Source: Spinacia oleracea
Lineage: Eukaryota > Streptophyta > Magnoliopsida > Caryophyllales > Amaranthaceae
Direction: 5' to 3'
DNA: 64,000 nt
NCBI RefSeq assembly: GCF_020520425.1
Contig: NC_079492.1
Span: forward strand, 60,883,042 to 60,947,041
Shown: positions 36,451 to 46,525 of the stretch, piece after piece
How the letters are laid out: the number at the start of each line of letters is the position of its first letter
Numbering within the stretch: the stretch's first letter is position 1
Translations under genes and position numbers: made by a program
The notes under the pieces: model-generated
Seen by the model: only the letters and a program-made list of their open reading frames with translations
Told to the model about the DNA's origin: nothing
The model's database searches: none

Positions 36451-39330
36451 TCTTATTATTTTCATAATCTAAATTGCATCAACATGGTTAACTATTACTA
36501 ATTTGCAAGAATTAAAAGGGGTGATTAATTTTCGTAATTGTTAATTAATTGCAAATTGCGTTTATTTAATTATACGTACGCAGTTTTTCGGCAGTTTCTT
36601 CGTTACTCATCCAAATCGAGTGATTTTTGTGTCAATTCGGCATGTAAAAGGCATTCTAAAATTTTGACAAAAATAGTAATTTTCGGCAGAACCCAGAATT
36701 CTCAAATTCGAAGCCTAACTATGACTTTTCGGAGGTTTTAGTTTTTCGAATGCAAAATTTCGTAAATTTAAGATGTTAAATTAAATATTTGCGATTCTTG
36801 TTGATAAATCTTGAATTTTTGATTGACCTACTGTATATGTTTAACAAGTTTGAATGCCTAGCCTTGTTAATTATGCAATCTAATTTGTAATTATGATTAA
36901 TTTGTTGAAAATTGGAATAATTTAGAATTAGTTTGATTTTCATAATTAGTTATAATTTAATTAGATACCTATGATTAAAAACCACCATAAAAATTGTAAA
37001 TTTATGTTAAATTTTAAATTTTTATGACCTAGACTTGAATCCATGTTAATCGGAAATCAATTGAATAATAAATTTTCGATTTTTCGCCCTAAAATTATGA
37101 AATTAATATTATTTATTAATTTGTCATTAATTTTGAATATAAATTTTAAATTTTTATGCGATTCGCTCATATAACTTGCACGCACAAAGCAATGGACGCT
37201 ACGTGTTACCCTTAAGGGGTGTTGTATAGTGCGGGCATGTGACGACGAGCAAGGGAGCTCGTCGCCCATACGGTACGAAAGCAATGAGCAAGGCCATGTT
37301 GCACGAGCACAAGGCAGCAGCCCTGCCTTGTGTCGTGGGCTGTGTGCAATGGGCGAATGGGCGAGGGCGAGAGCAAGGCACGAGCAGTCGCGTGTGGGCA
37401 GCAAGCGAGCTGCGCCACAGCGCGCACTGCCTCGCGCAAGCGTGCGGAGCCTCGCGCGCAGCAAGCGCAAGCTCGCGTGCCACGAGTGCTACGCCCCAAC
37501 ATCGATCGCTCGCGCGCAGCGAGCGCTTGTTGTGCGTGCGACGAGCGCTGCTCCCAGCCATGGCGTGCGAGTGCTTGTTGTGCGTGTGACGAGCGCTGCG
37601 CCCAGCGATGGCGTGCGAGTGCTTGTTGCGACGTGCGACAAGCGCTGCGCCCAGCGATGGCAAGCAGCTCGCTATTGCGACGTGCGACGAGCGCTGCGCC
37701 CAACGATGGGCTGCGGCAGCATGCTCGTGCGTCGAGCGCTGGCGCGCGCAGCAAGCGCCAGCTCGCGTGATGCCTTGCGATGGTGAGCAGCAACAATGCG
37801 AGGCAGCGCATGGGCTGCGCGCACATGGCCAGCGATGGCTGTGTGCGTGTGGCCCATGGGCGTGCGTTGCGTGGGATTGTTGCGTTGCGATTAGATCGTT
37901 TTGAAATTTTAATTTGAAATTTTCAGTTTACGTAATTTTAATTAATTTTAAAATTAATAATTTAAATTATTTTCTTGGATTTTAATTTTGAATATTGTAA
38001 TTATAATAAATTTTATTTATTCTAAATATTTTACTAAAATTAAAATCATGAATTAATTTAAATACGACTGAAATTAAATTAAATTTATGGATTCAATTAT
38101 AAATTTATATGAGCTTTAAATTTTAATTAAATTTGTATGTTTCCGGTTAGACTAGAAATACATTTTTATGTTTAAAATTAGTAAAGCATATGAATTTATT
38201 GGTTTAAGTGGGAGCCCTTTTTAGTCATATACTCTTGATTAGATCTACAAATCCTTAAGGTTAAAACAACTTGATTAGAATTAATAAGGACTGAATAATT
38301 TGTAGATTATTGGTGCCCTTGATTAATTGCTGCAAATGTTTATGTGATGCATAATGTGTTTTACTAACCAGCTATGTGGGCCATTAATGAAAATGAATGG
38401 GTGAATGGTATATATTGTATATGTACTGTTTTGCAGGTTATGAAGTGACTAGTATGGCCCAAATAGGATAGAAAATAGGGTCTGCGTACCATTAATTTGA
38501 ATGTAATTGGTCTAAAGTACCAAATGTGTTTTTCAATTCAAATATGGTCTGCGTACCATCAAATAGTTGTAATTAGTTTTAATTATAGCTTATCCTATTT
38601 GAAGAAAATGGTGCCTCCCACGGAGATTTTCAAGACGGACTTTGAAGTTAAAGCTTCAAGATGAAGTCGGGCCATACTAGATCACATTTATCTTATGCAT
38701 GTTTTAAGTTATTTATTGCTTTTAAATATGTCTTAAAATGCATGAGATCAAAAGATTGATTATGTTGCATGATTAAGGATTTTAGTTCACTTAAAATCTA
38801 ACCAACATAGTAAGAGCCTTAAGTTCCAAACTTAAAAATTGAGTTAAAAGGTGCCATGCCAAAATATACACTTGCTTGGATATCCTTTACATCAATCTAG
38901 TAATAGTTTTCGCTCAGCGAGGTGTTACTTATTGGTCCTAAAGGGGCAAGGTACACAAATAATTGTGAGTACGTGTTAGTTTTGGTGAAACTCAACGATA
39001 TAAGTAAGGAGTCCTTTTATGTCGTGGCAAAATCGATAGGTTTACCTAATAAGTTCTTAGACGTACCTATCAACCAAGAATAGTTTCTAGACTATTAGCA
39101 AAAGGCTTTTGCTTACCTAAGATGTTTTAGGATTAAGTCGACAAACTGTGCTTAGTTCTTCAATGATTTTAGGATCTTGGAATCATTTTATTCACACCTG
39201 CCGGAACACATAAACTGAATAAAATGCTTAATGAACATTGAATTATGCATGTATGCTAGAATTTAAGTTTATTAAGAGAAACTGTGAATGGTTATTTATT
39301 TGTTTATTCTTTTCAATTGTAGTTTTAAAT
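36451..39330 (+). other. Untranslated leader of Element E
   Basis: Long leader between primer site and gag. Its middle (about 37160-37880) is very GC-rich and contains a minisatellite; the flanks are AT-rich. Open frames in the GC-rich part run in several registers on both strands, which is expected from composition, and none resembles a known protein. A lineage with a long leader is plausible. Confidence 0.6.
37543..37745 (+). repeat. 48-49 bp minisatellite in Element E leader
   Basis: About four units, starting at 37543, 37591, 37640 and 37689, each beginning GAGCGCTGC(G/T)CCCAGC or a close variant. A partial unit precedes the array. Confidence 0.8.
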
Positions 39331-41279
39331 ATGGCAAACAACAATTCATTCAACATTCGATCAATTCTCGAAAAGGAGAAGTTGAACGGGAAAAACTTCC
39401 TTGACTGGCAAAGGAACTTGCAAATAGTTCTTATGCAGGAAGGAAAGGAGTATGTCCTAGAAGAGGCGATGCCCGAAGCCACAGGCGACGGGGTCACTCA
39501 GGCAGCCCTCAATCGTTGGATTGATGCCAACAAGGATGTGAAATGTCTAATGCTCGCCACCATGAGTGCAGATCTTCAGAAAACGTTCATCAACTCAGAT
39601 GCTTTCACAATCATCAGTGAGTTGAAGAACATGTTCCAAGATCTGGCTCGAGTCGAAAGATTCGAGACTCATAGGCAAATTCTTGAGACCAAGCTTAAGA
39701 AAGGCGAGCCCGTAAGTCCACATGTTCTCAAAATGATTGGACTCATTGAGAATATGAGTCGGCTGGATCAGCAATTTTCTCAGGAAATGGCTATAGACAC
39801 CATCCTCCATTCTCTTCATAGCGGGTATGATCAGTTCAAACTGAACTACAGTATGAATAGTCTGGACAAAACGCTCACTGAGCTTCACGGTATGCTGAAG
39901 ACCGCTGAAAAGACGCTCAAAAGTGATAAGCAGGATGTGCTTATGGTGCGTGGGGGCAAGTTCAAGAAATCTGGAAAGAAGAGGAATGCTAAGAAAGGTG
40001 GCAACAAGGCCAGCCCAACTAAGCAAACTGGCACCAAATCTGTAAAGAGGAAGGTCAGTCAACCCACTTCTGAATCCGAATGCTTCTATTGCAAGAAGAA
40101 GGGGCATTGGAAGAGAGATTGCTTGAAGCTAAAGGAAGATCAGAAGAACGGAACAGTCGTTCCATCTTCAGGTATTTTCGTTATAGACTGTATACTTGCT
40201 AATTCAACTTCTTGGGTATTAGATACAGGTTGTGGCTCACACTTATGTTCCAATCCACAGGGACTAAGAAGAAGTAGAAAGTTAAGCAAGGGTGAAGTCG
40301 ACCTACGAGTGGGAAATGGAGCACGGATTGCTGCATTAGCTGTAGGAACTTATTATTTGTCGTTGCCCTCCGGGCTAGTTTTGGAACTGGAAGAATGTTT
40401 CCATGTTCCAAGTCTTACTAAAAACATCATTTCAGTTTCTTGCTTAGATGCTAAGGGATTTTTCTTTTTAATAAAAGACAATAGTTGTTCGTTTTATTTT
40501 AAAGAGATGTTTTATGGATCTGCTAGATTAGTCAATGGACTTTATTTATTAGATCACAACAAACAAGTATATAACATAAATACCAAAAGGCCAAAAAAGG
40601 ATGATTCAGATCTCACCTATCTGTGGCATTGTCGATTAGGCCATATAAACTTGAAACGCTTAGAAAGACTTCAAAAGGAAGGAATTCTAGAACCATTTGA
40701 CTTAGAGGATTATGGTAAATGCGAATCATGTTTACTTGGCAAAATGACAAAGCAACCTTTCTCTAAAGTTGGAGAAAGAGCAAATGAACTATTGGGTTTA
40801 ATCCATACAGATGTATGTGGACCAATGAGTACAAATGCTAGAGGTGGTTTCAGCTACTTTATCACTTTCACTGATGACTTCAGTAGATATGGTTATGTCT
40901 ACCTAATGAAGCATAAGTCTGAATCCTTTGACAAATTCAAGGAATTTCAGAGTGAAGTAGAGAATCAATTAGGCAAGAAGATTAAGGCACTGCGGTCTGA
41001 TAGAGGCGGTGAATATCTGAGCTATGAATTTGATGACCATCTGAAAGAATGTGGAATTCTATCAGAATTGACTCCTCCTGGAACACCTCAATGGAACGGT
41101 GTGTCGGAACGGAGGAACAGAACCTTGCTGGACATGGTCAGGTCAATGATGGGTCAGGCCAAACTTCCATTAGAATTTTGGGGACATGCACTAAATACAG
41201 CTGCACTCACTATAAATAGAGCTCCGTCTAAAGCTGTCAAAAAGACTCCATATGAATTATGGTTTGGAAAGCCTCCAAA
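39331..41279 (+). pseudogene. Element E polyprotein, part 1: gag, protease, integrase
   Basis: Start chosen at ATG 39331 (MANNNSFNIRS), a typical Copia gag start; the upstream frame has no ATG. Gag fills residues 1-250 (LNGKNFLDWQRNL). A zinc knuckle CFYCKKKGHWKRDC lies at about residue 251, protease LDTGCGSH at about 297, the integrase HHCC domain (HCRLGHINLKRL; CESC) from about 433, and catalytic D494, D557 and E593 (HTDVCGP, RSDRGGEY, NGVSERRNR). Spacing fits a DD35E integrase. No stop occurs in this part. It is cut after KPP by the CACTA insertion. Confidence 0.94.
41277..41279. repeat. Target site duplication of Element F, left copy (AAA)
   Basis: AAA before CACTA, and AAA at 46523-46525 after TAGTG. 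Three-base duplications are the rule for CACTA elements. The Copia frame rejoins as KPPN-VSFLKIWGC when one copy is removed. Confidence 0.9.
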
Positions 41280-41319
41280 CACTAGTAGAAAAAACCCTTG
41301 TTGCAGCGGGCTTTTAGAC

Positions 41320-41745
41320 CCCTGTTGCAGCGTACATCGTATGCTGCAACTGGGGGGCCTGCAACAAGTATTGACTTGTTGCAGCGTACAATGTACGCTG
41401 CGAAAAGTACTTTTTTGCAGCGTACATTTGCATGTACGCTGCAACAAGTGTGTAAAATTAGGCAAAAATCAAGACTTGTTGCAGCGTACAAAATGATGTA
41501 CGCTGCAACAGACTGGTTTGTTGCAGCGGGCTTTTATTACGCTGCAACAAACCAGTCTGTTGCAGCGTACAAATAAAAGCCCGCTGCAACAAACCAGTCT
41601 GTTGCAGCGTACAAATAAAAGCCCGCTGCAACAAACCAGTCTGTTGCAGCGTACATCATTTTGTACGCTGCAACAAGTCTTGATTTTTGCCTAATTTTAC
41701 ACACTTGTTGCAGCGAACAAGTATATGCCCCCTGCAACAAAGCTG
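41320..41745. repeat. Left subterminal motif array of Element F
   Basis: About sixteen copies of TTGCAGCGTACA, TTGCAGCGGGC or their inverses in about 430 bp, mostly alternating in orientation. It contains the perfect 98-bp inverted repeat described separately. Confidence 0.9.
41441..41711. repeat. Perfect 98-bp inverted repeat (hairpin) in Element F
   Basis: Arms 41441-41538 and 41614-41711 are exact reverse complements with a 75-bp spacer built of the same motif. RNA from either strand would fold into a long duplex. Confidence 0.93.
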
Positions 41746-42025
41746 TGCTTTTGGCGGGAAAATTTTAGTTTTATTTATCTATACCTAGGGTGTCTTACAC
41801 CAAATATAGGAACCTGTCAACAACAATAAATAAAATATCGCAACCTGTAGATCAACAAATATAAAAAATAATAACTGGTGTTTTGTATACATATATATAT
41901 ATATATATATCCCAAAACCAAAGTGCACGTACTACATTCAAATATATGTTCCAATTTCAATGTACGCATACATTTTAATGTAAACGATTGTTCTATAACA
42001 ACTAAACCACCTCGATCAAGCGCGC

Positions 42026-42126
42026 TCAAGCCAATAGTAAATACTTGCGGGTAAAACACTTAGCCCGTTGCTCACGAACCACATCAATTTCCTCACTAGT
42101 ATAGGCGCATTCCTCGGAGTGTAGAC
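42026..42126 (-). pseudogene. Captured gene piece: possible last exon
   Basis: The minus strand has an AG acceptor after a T-rich tract, then an open frame including SEECAYTSEEIDVVREQRAKC and a stop at 42026-42028. I do not recognise the protein. Codon-like composition and the acceptor suggest a host exon. Confidence 0.4.
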
Positions 42127-42273
42127 CTTTACAAAAACAGAAATTTCAACTAAGCATTAGATTAAATTCAAATTAAATATCACACTTTAACATTCAAGCA
42201 ACTAGTAACAATGTCCTAATAGCTATTACAAATAGTGCTTTGAAGTGGTATAGTTAAGAAGAAAAACCTTTAT

Positions 42274-42385
42274 TTAGCAGTGCGTCATTTCAGAAACATA
42301 GATGATTTGTTCAACTCCGAAATAAAGCAGTACTTGAGCAGCATCACAAACAAGCTTCTCCTTGCCCCTCTTACAATCATCAAAA
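42274..42385 (-). pseudogene. Captured gene piece: unidentified open segment
   Basis: A minus-strand open frame with KEKLVCDAAQVLLYFGVEQ and a stop at 42274-42276. Family unknown; it may belong to the same captured gene as the neighbouring pieces, or to another. Confidence 0.3.
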
Positions 42386-43284
42386 CATCAGTTCTTCTCC
42401 AGGCACAGGAAAAGTGCTAGGCACAGAAACGAATGCTTGCCTTCCATGCTGCATAGAAGTTAATACATTTGGTGATCTACATACATGGAGCGAATATGTT
42501 ATTCAAACAACCATTAAGAGGGTGATCCCTCTCTCCCTGTCACTTCTTAGGTATAAGGGATATTCATATATGTGGATCTCAACAGCTTCACAAAACATTT
42601 GACAGCAAACCTGTTTATAAGATTGAAATTTGGGTCCTATTTTCTGAACAAAATAAGTTACAGACTTACAGGTTGTTATAACTCTTTATAAATACTTAAT
42701 TCTTGAATTGTCATGTTCCCACAACTCCACCCTAACTAGTGATAAATCCAAACTAATGAGCCACAGAAAACATATACAGATACCTATCACCTATACCCAA
42801 GCTAGTTAACATTGTTAAAAACTACTATAAAGTACACAATGTCTATCGAAGCTTCTAATCCTCGCAACGATCACTTGTCAACTAATGATGCAATGTTGGG
42901 AAATCAAAAGCTTTGTGGAAGAAGTGACTCAAATAAAGCAAATAGAAGTGGTTCGAGTAAGAATTGGATGATGAGTTGGACCAAATCTACATGTGTGTGT
43001 GTGTGTGTGGGAGTGGGGGGGGTGGGGTGGGCGGGGAGGGGGGGGGGTGAGACCCTGATGGCATTATGACTGGGGTGTAGTTTTCTGGGTCAGTTTTCCC
43101 TGCCCAGCAAGAGCATACAAGTTTAGTTTACTGATACAAAACCCTTTCTTCAAACAAAATAAACATACAATGGAATACCTTTACGAAAAGTGCTTGCCTA
43201 CCATACCTCTATAAAACAATTGCCTAGCTCCTAGTATTTAAAAGTGAATCCAAAAGCACAAAATAACCAAGGCCTGAAGTAAAC

Positions 43285-43440
43285 TCAACCAAGTCCAAAC
43301 CTTTCAGTAGTATCCAATTTGGATCTTAAATCAGCTATTTCAGCCTCAGCAACAGAGAGACGCCGTTGGCAAGCCGCCTCAGCTTCATTAGCAGCTTTTA
43401 TCCTCAGCTTCAACTAGTTTAGTGATTTGATTCTAGAAGA
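43285..43440 (-). pseudogene. Captured gene piece: coiled-coil exon
   Basis: The minus strand reads a charged heptad-like segment (ANEAEAACQRRLSVAEAEI, then ADLRSKLDTTER), ending at a stop at 43285-43287. The preceding EAEDK is in a different frame, so one base has been gained or lost near 43405. This looks like the helical tail of a larger protein, possibly the tail of the B3 gene lying upstream on the same strand, but the link is inferred. Confidence 0.5.
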
Positions 43441-44049
43441 GGTAGACTGTGGACAGATACAAGAAGATAGAATAAATCACATAGTAAGTAGAGGCACGGG
43501 AAGATATGTCAGACTACATTTACACAAACAAAGAGTTGGAGAAGTGAATTTATCACAACAGAACTAGAGTACAGAGGAATATCAAATCAACAGTTGTCCG
43601 ATTTTTTTTAACTTTAACAGGAAAAAAAACAGTGGAACGGTTTTATCCATGAAATTCCTTTTAACATAAAAGTTTGTGGCATGAGCCTTAGATGTGCGTA
43701 AATAGATTGAAATTAGTATGTCCACCCTCCTCTCATCTCAAACAAAACCCATAAAGGCAAGAGTCCGCAAGACAAATTCTGGGCTTGGCTTGTAACTGAG
43801 TCCCTGGCCATCACTCTGGTTCTTCTCTAACTTACACTGAACACCAATTATACTTTTTCCAAAAAAGACTTGCTCAATCATCTGCATCTCTTACATAGTC
43901 AAGCGCATTTTTCAATCTCAAAACTGGACTCATTTCAGCTTTTAGTTACAGGGGATGAGGGTCTAAAACTCAAGTCTCTCAAAGGAAAAAACCCGTCAAT
44001 TTATCAGAGAATATAGGAGACAGCAGCACAAGTATCTAAACCAAAAAGA

Positions 44050-44165
44050 AAGTGATTGCTAGATACCAGGAAACGTTGTATTCATCTGGGTCTCTACGGT
44101 ACGCACAATACCAAGCTGCTCAACGTAGTTTCCTAGGACTATCAATGCTCTAGTGGAAGCAATTA
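44050..44165 (-). pseudogene. Captured gene piece: possible internal exon
   Basis: The minus strand has an open segment including LGNYVEQLGIVRTVETQMN followed by a GT donor. Unrecognised. It lies between the B3 exon and the coiled-coil piece, in the order expected for one multi-exon gene. Confidence 0.35.
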
Positions 44166-45102
44166 TAATTTTATAATTCCGGTCACCAATACACCATTGT
44201 AACATACTACTAGAAAGACCTATCCTAGAGGTAGCTTCTCGGCATATATTGCATAAGTACTACATAGGAGAGTTGGAAGTGTGGAACCACTGATCAGAGA
44301 GTGATTTGAACCCCTCTCGAACATGAAACTGCAGTTCATCTAATACAGTATATAAATAATCAATATCCAGTTTGCAGTGAATCAGTGATCACTACAAGAC
44401 CTTGAAAAACTGAAAATAATAATACTAGCCAGACTATGGGACTAGTATTATGAAAGCTGAAACTTTGGAAAGGCATAAATACGACAATACCTCAAACGCT
44501 AAATCAAAGTGCAGCTAGCTGAAAGGTGGTTCAGATGTTTATGCTAAGACATGTGTTTGGGACGGATAAAAATTAGGAATTGAAAAGACTTTTCGCTCAA
44601 TCAACAACCCTCGATGTTGTCAGTTACGCTTAAGTTAGGAATGCATATTCACTCAAAGTTAAGAATAAAAGTTGCGTTGGATTGCTTGGCCACTATTTTC
44701 AAGCTTCGGTCTACCCCTTAACAACAATATGCTAACATCCACATCTATAACCCACTGCACGAAATCATTTGTATTCATATAATTACTTGAAAGTGGAATA
44801 GAACTATTAGATGACCATTAAGAATTCTGCAAGGAATAAAAAATGACAGATAATAGTAAGCCTGGCCTAGCTGAAACATATCAATTTTTGTTTTAACGTA
44901 TCAAAGTATGGCTGATTTCAAAATATAAACTTGATCAATTGAATTCCCCCGAAGTAAAGCAGAATCCTAACATTTACCCTTATCCTTATATCAGTCAGTC
45001 CATGAACAATAACATATACTAGTATTAAAGAACACTTCAATGTGCAGGACCAAGAAGAAAATAAATGCAAACTAAAGATAACAAAGTTTTATCAAAAACT
45101 AC

Positions 45103-45285
45103 CTTAAATTTGGCAGGTTCAACTAGTTGAAAAACAACAGTATCTCCTTCCAATTTCAGAACTATGGCAAACCTTTTCCACCCACCACTGAGTCCACGAT
45201 ATTGAGGCAGATAATTGGCTTCGTATTGTTCTCCAGTATCTGTCTCGAGTATTATAACAGTACGGTTTTTTACTGGTATATGCGC
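45103..45285 (-). pseudogene. Captured B3 DNA-binding-domain exon
   Basis: Sixty-one uninterrupted codons on the minus strand with the C-terminal half of a plant B3 domain: RTVIILETDTGEQYEANYL, LSGGWKRFA, then LEGDTVVFQLVEPAKFK. The exon ends in AAG followed by a GT donor at 45102-45101, matching the family's common split after the FK of the last strand. B3 proteins are plant transcription factors. The SGGWKRFA and VFQLVEP pattern suggests the small B3 subgroup that includes Arabidopsis At5g58280, from memory. Directly upstream (45286-45291) the frame hits a stop, so either an AG acceptor lies there or the exon is broken. The N-terminal half of the domain was not found. Confidence 0.8.
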
Positions 45286-45765
45286 CCTTCAAAAGGGTGG
45301 AGGAAGTCTCTGTGACTCCACCAAATGAACCAAGTAAGAAAACACCTCAAAATAAGCATATTAATTTCATCAGAATAATATATAGTTTGTCACATTTGGC
45401 TAATGAAAAGGCCTAAAACATGAAACATGAAATTACTTAAATTGGATTGCTTTAGATTCAAAAAAGGACTGACATTCAAGAATGGAGGGAGTAGTTTTTC
45501 ACATTTGCCTAATGAAAGAGCCTAAAACATGATTTGAGGTACTAACCAAGATGAAACCACCAGAAACATTCGATTTTACATCACTTTTACGGTAGTCGGA
45601 TGTTCAACATTTATCTTTGAGTGAATTTTTCTAGCATGAACAGAATTATATTTCCTTAATCAGGGATTATTACAATATTTTTCTCATCAAGAAAATCAAA
45701 TTAATTGATATATCTCTGTTTAAATTACATACGAAGATCAAGATTCAAGAATTTGCAAAATTTCA

Positions 45766-46236
45766 TCATTTAAAACAAAAGAAATCATAACCCACCCGAG
45801 ATAAACGTATGTATTTTCTCCTAATCTTGTCAGCCAACAATTTCTTTGGCTTTCTCTGCAAAAATGAAAAATGAACAAACCCTAATTTTGAAAACGAAAA
45901 TAAAAAGGGACAGGGGAGAAAGTTACTTGCCGCAGCGAGGATTGAAGGAGAACAGGGTTCGCGAACCGGCCGAGCAAAGAAGCTTAGTTTTCCGAGCAGG
46001 GAATCACTTCGCCGGTTGTTTTTTCGAGCAGGGAATACCTTTTGCGGGGGTTTTTCGAGCAGGGAACCACCGGTGAGAGGTGAGGAAATTAAATAGACTC
46101 TTGCTAGAGTACCACCGGCGACGGGCGAGACCACGCGGCGACGACCACTGGTGAGAACCACCGGCGAGACGCAGGGTAAGCCGAGAGAAGAAGAAGGGAG
46201 TAATGAGAGTGGGATATTCGCTGCGAAATTGGTCAT
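45766..46236 (-). other. Open frame near right end of Element F
   Basis: A minus-strand frame of 156 codons. Its lower part (about 45790-45860) looks like an exon after an AG acceptor (RKPKKLLADKIRRKYI). The upper part contains a short repeat based on TCGAGCAGGGAA (46000-46070, plus strand) and is probably non-coding. No family recognised. Confidence 0.3.
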
Positions 46237-46269
46237 GAGGTTTGAGGTAGAAATGTTTGGTCTGAGTTA

Positions 46270-46500
46270 AAGTTGCAGCGAAAAAAATTACAAATATGTT
46301 ATTGCAGGGGGCTTTTACCATGTACGCTGCAAAATAAAAGGTCTATTGCAGGGGGCTTTTACTATGTACGCTGCAAAAATCTCTTTTGCAGGGGGCAATT
46401 AATTTGTACGCTGCAACAACCCTTTAAAGGGTTTGACCCGCGTTGACCGACTGGTTGTTGAAGCGTATTAATACTTGTACGCTGCAACAAGGGGGTTGCA
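46270..46500. repeat. Right subterminal motif array of Element F
   Basis: About nine TTGCAG(C/G)G-type motifs and TGTACGCTGCAA inverses. Three adjoining units pair TTGCAGGGGGC with TGTACGCTGCAA. Confidence 0.85.
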
Positions 46501-46525
46501 ACAGGGGTTTTTTCTACTAGTGAAA

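Larger units (their letters stand above)
41280..46522. mobile_element. Element F: non-autonomous CACTA transposon carrying host gene pieces
   Basis: Terminal inverted repeats share CACTAGTAGAAAAAACCC exactly, then continue with two mismatches for nine more bases. Length is 5243 bp with an AAA target duplication. Both ends carry dense subterminal copies of TTGCAGCGTACA and its inverse, the arrangement that CACTA transposases recognise in known families. No transposase-like frame is visible. The interior instead holds exon-like host sequence on the minus strand, the clearest being a B3 domain. Confidence 0.93.

Noticed and set aside
37229-37786. Overlapping open frames in the GC-rich Copia leader
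   Set aside because: Several registers on both strands are open at once, the residues are low complexity, and a minisatellite underlies them.
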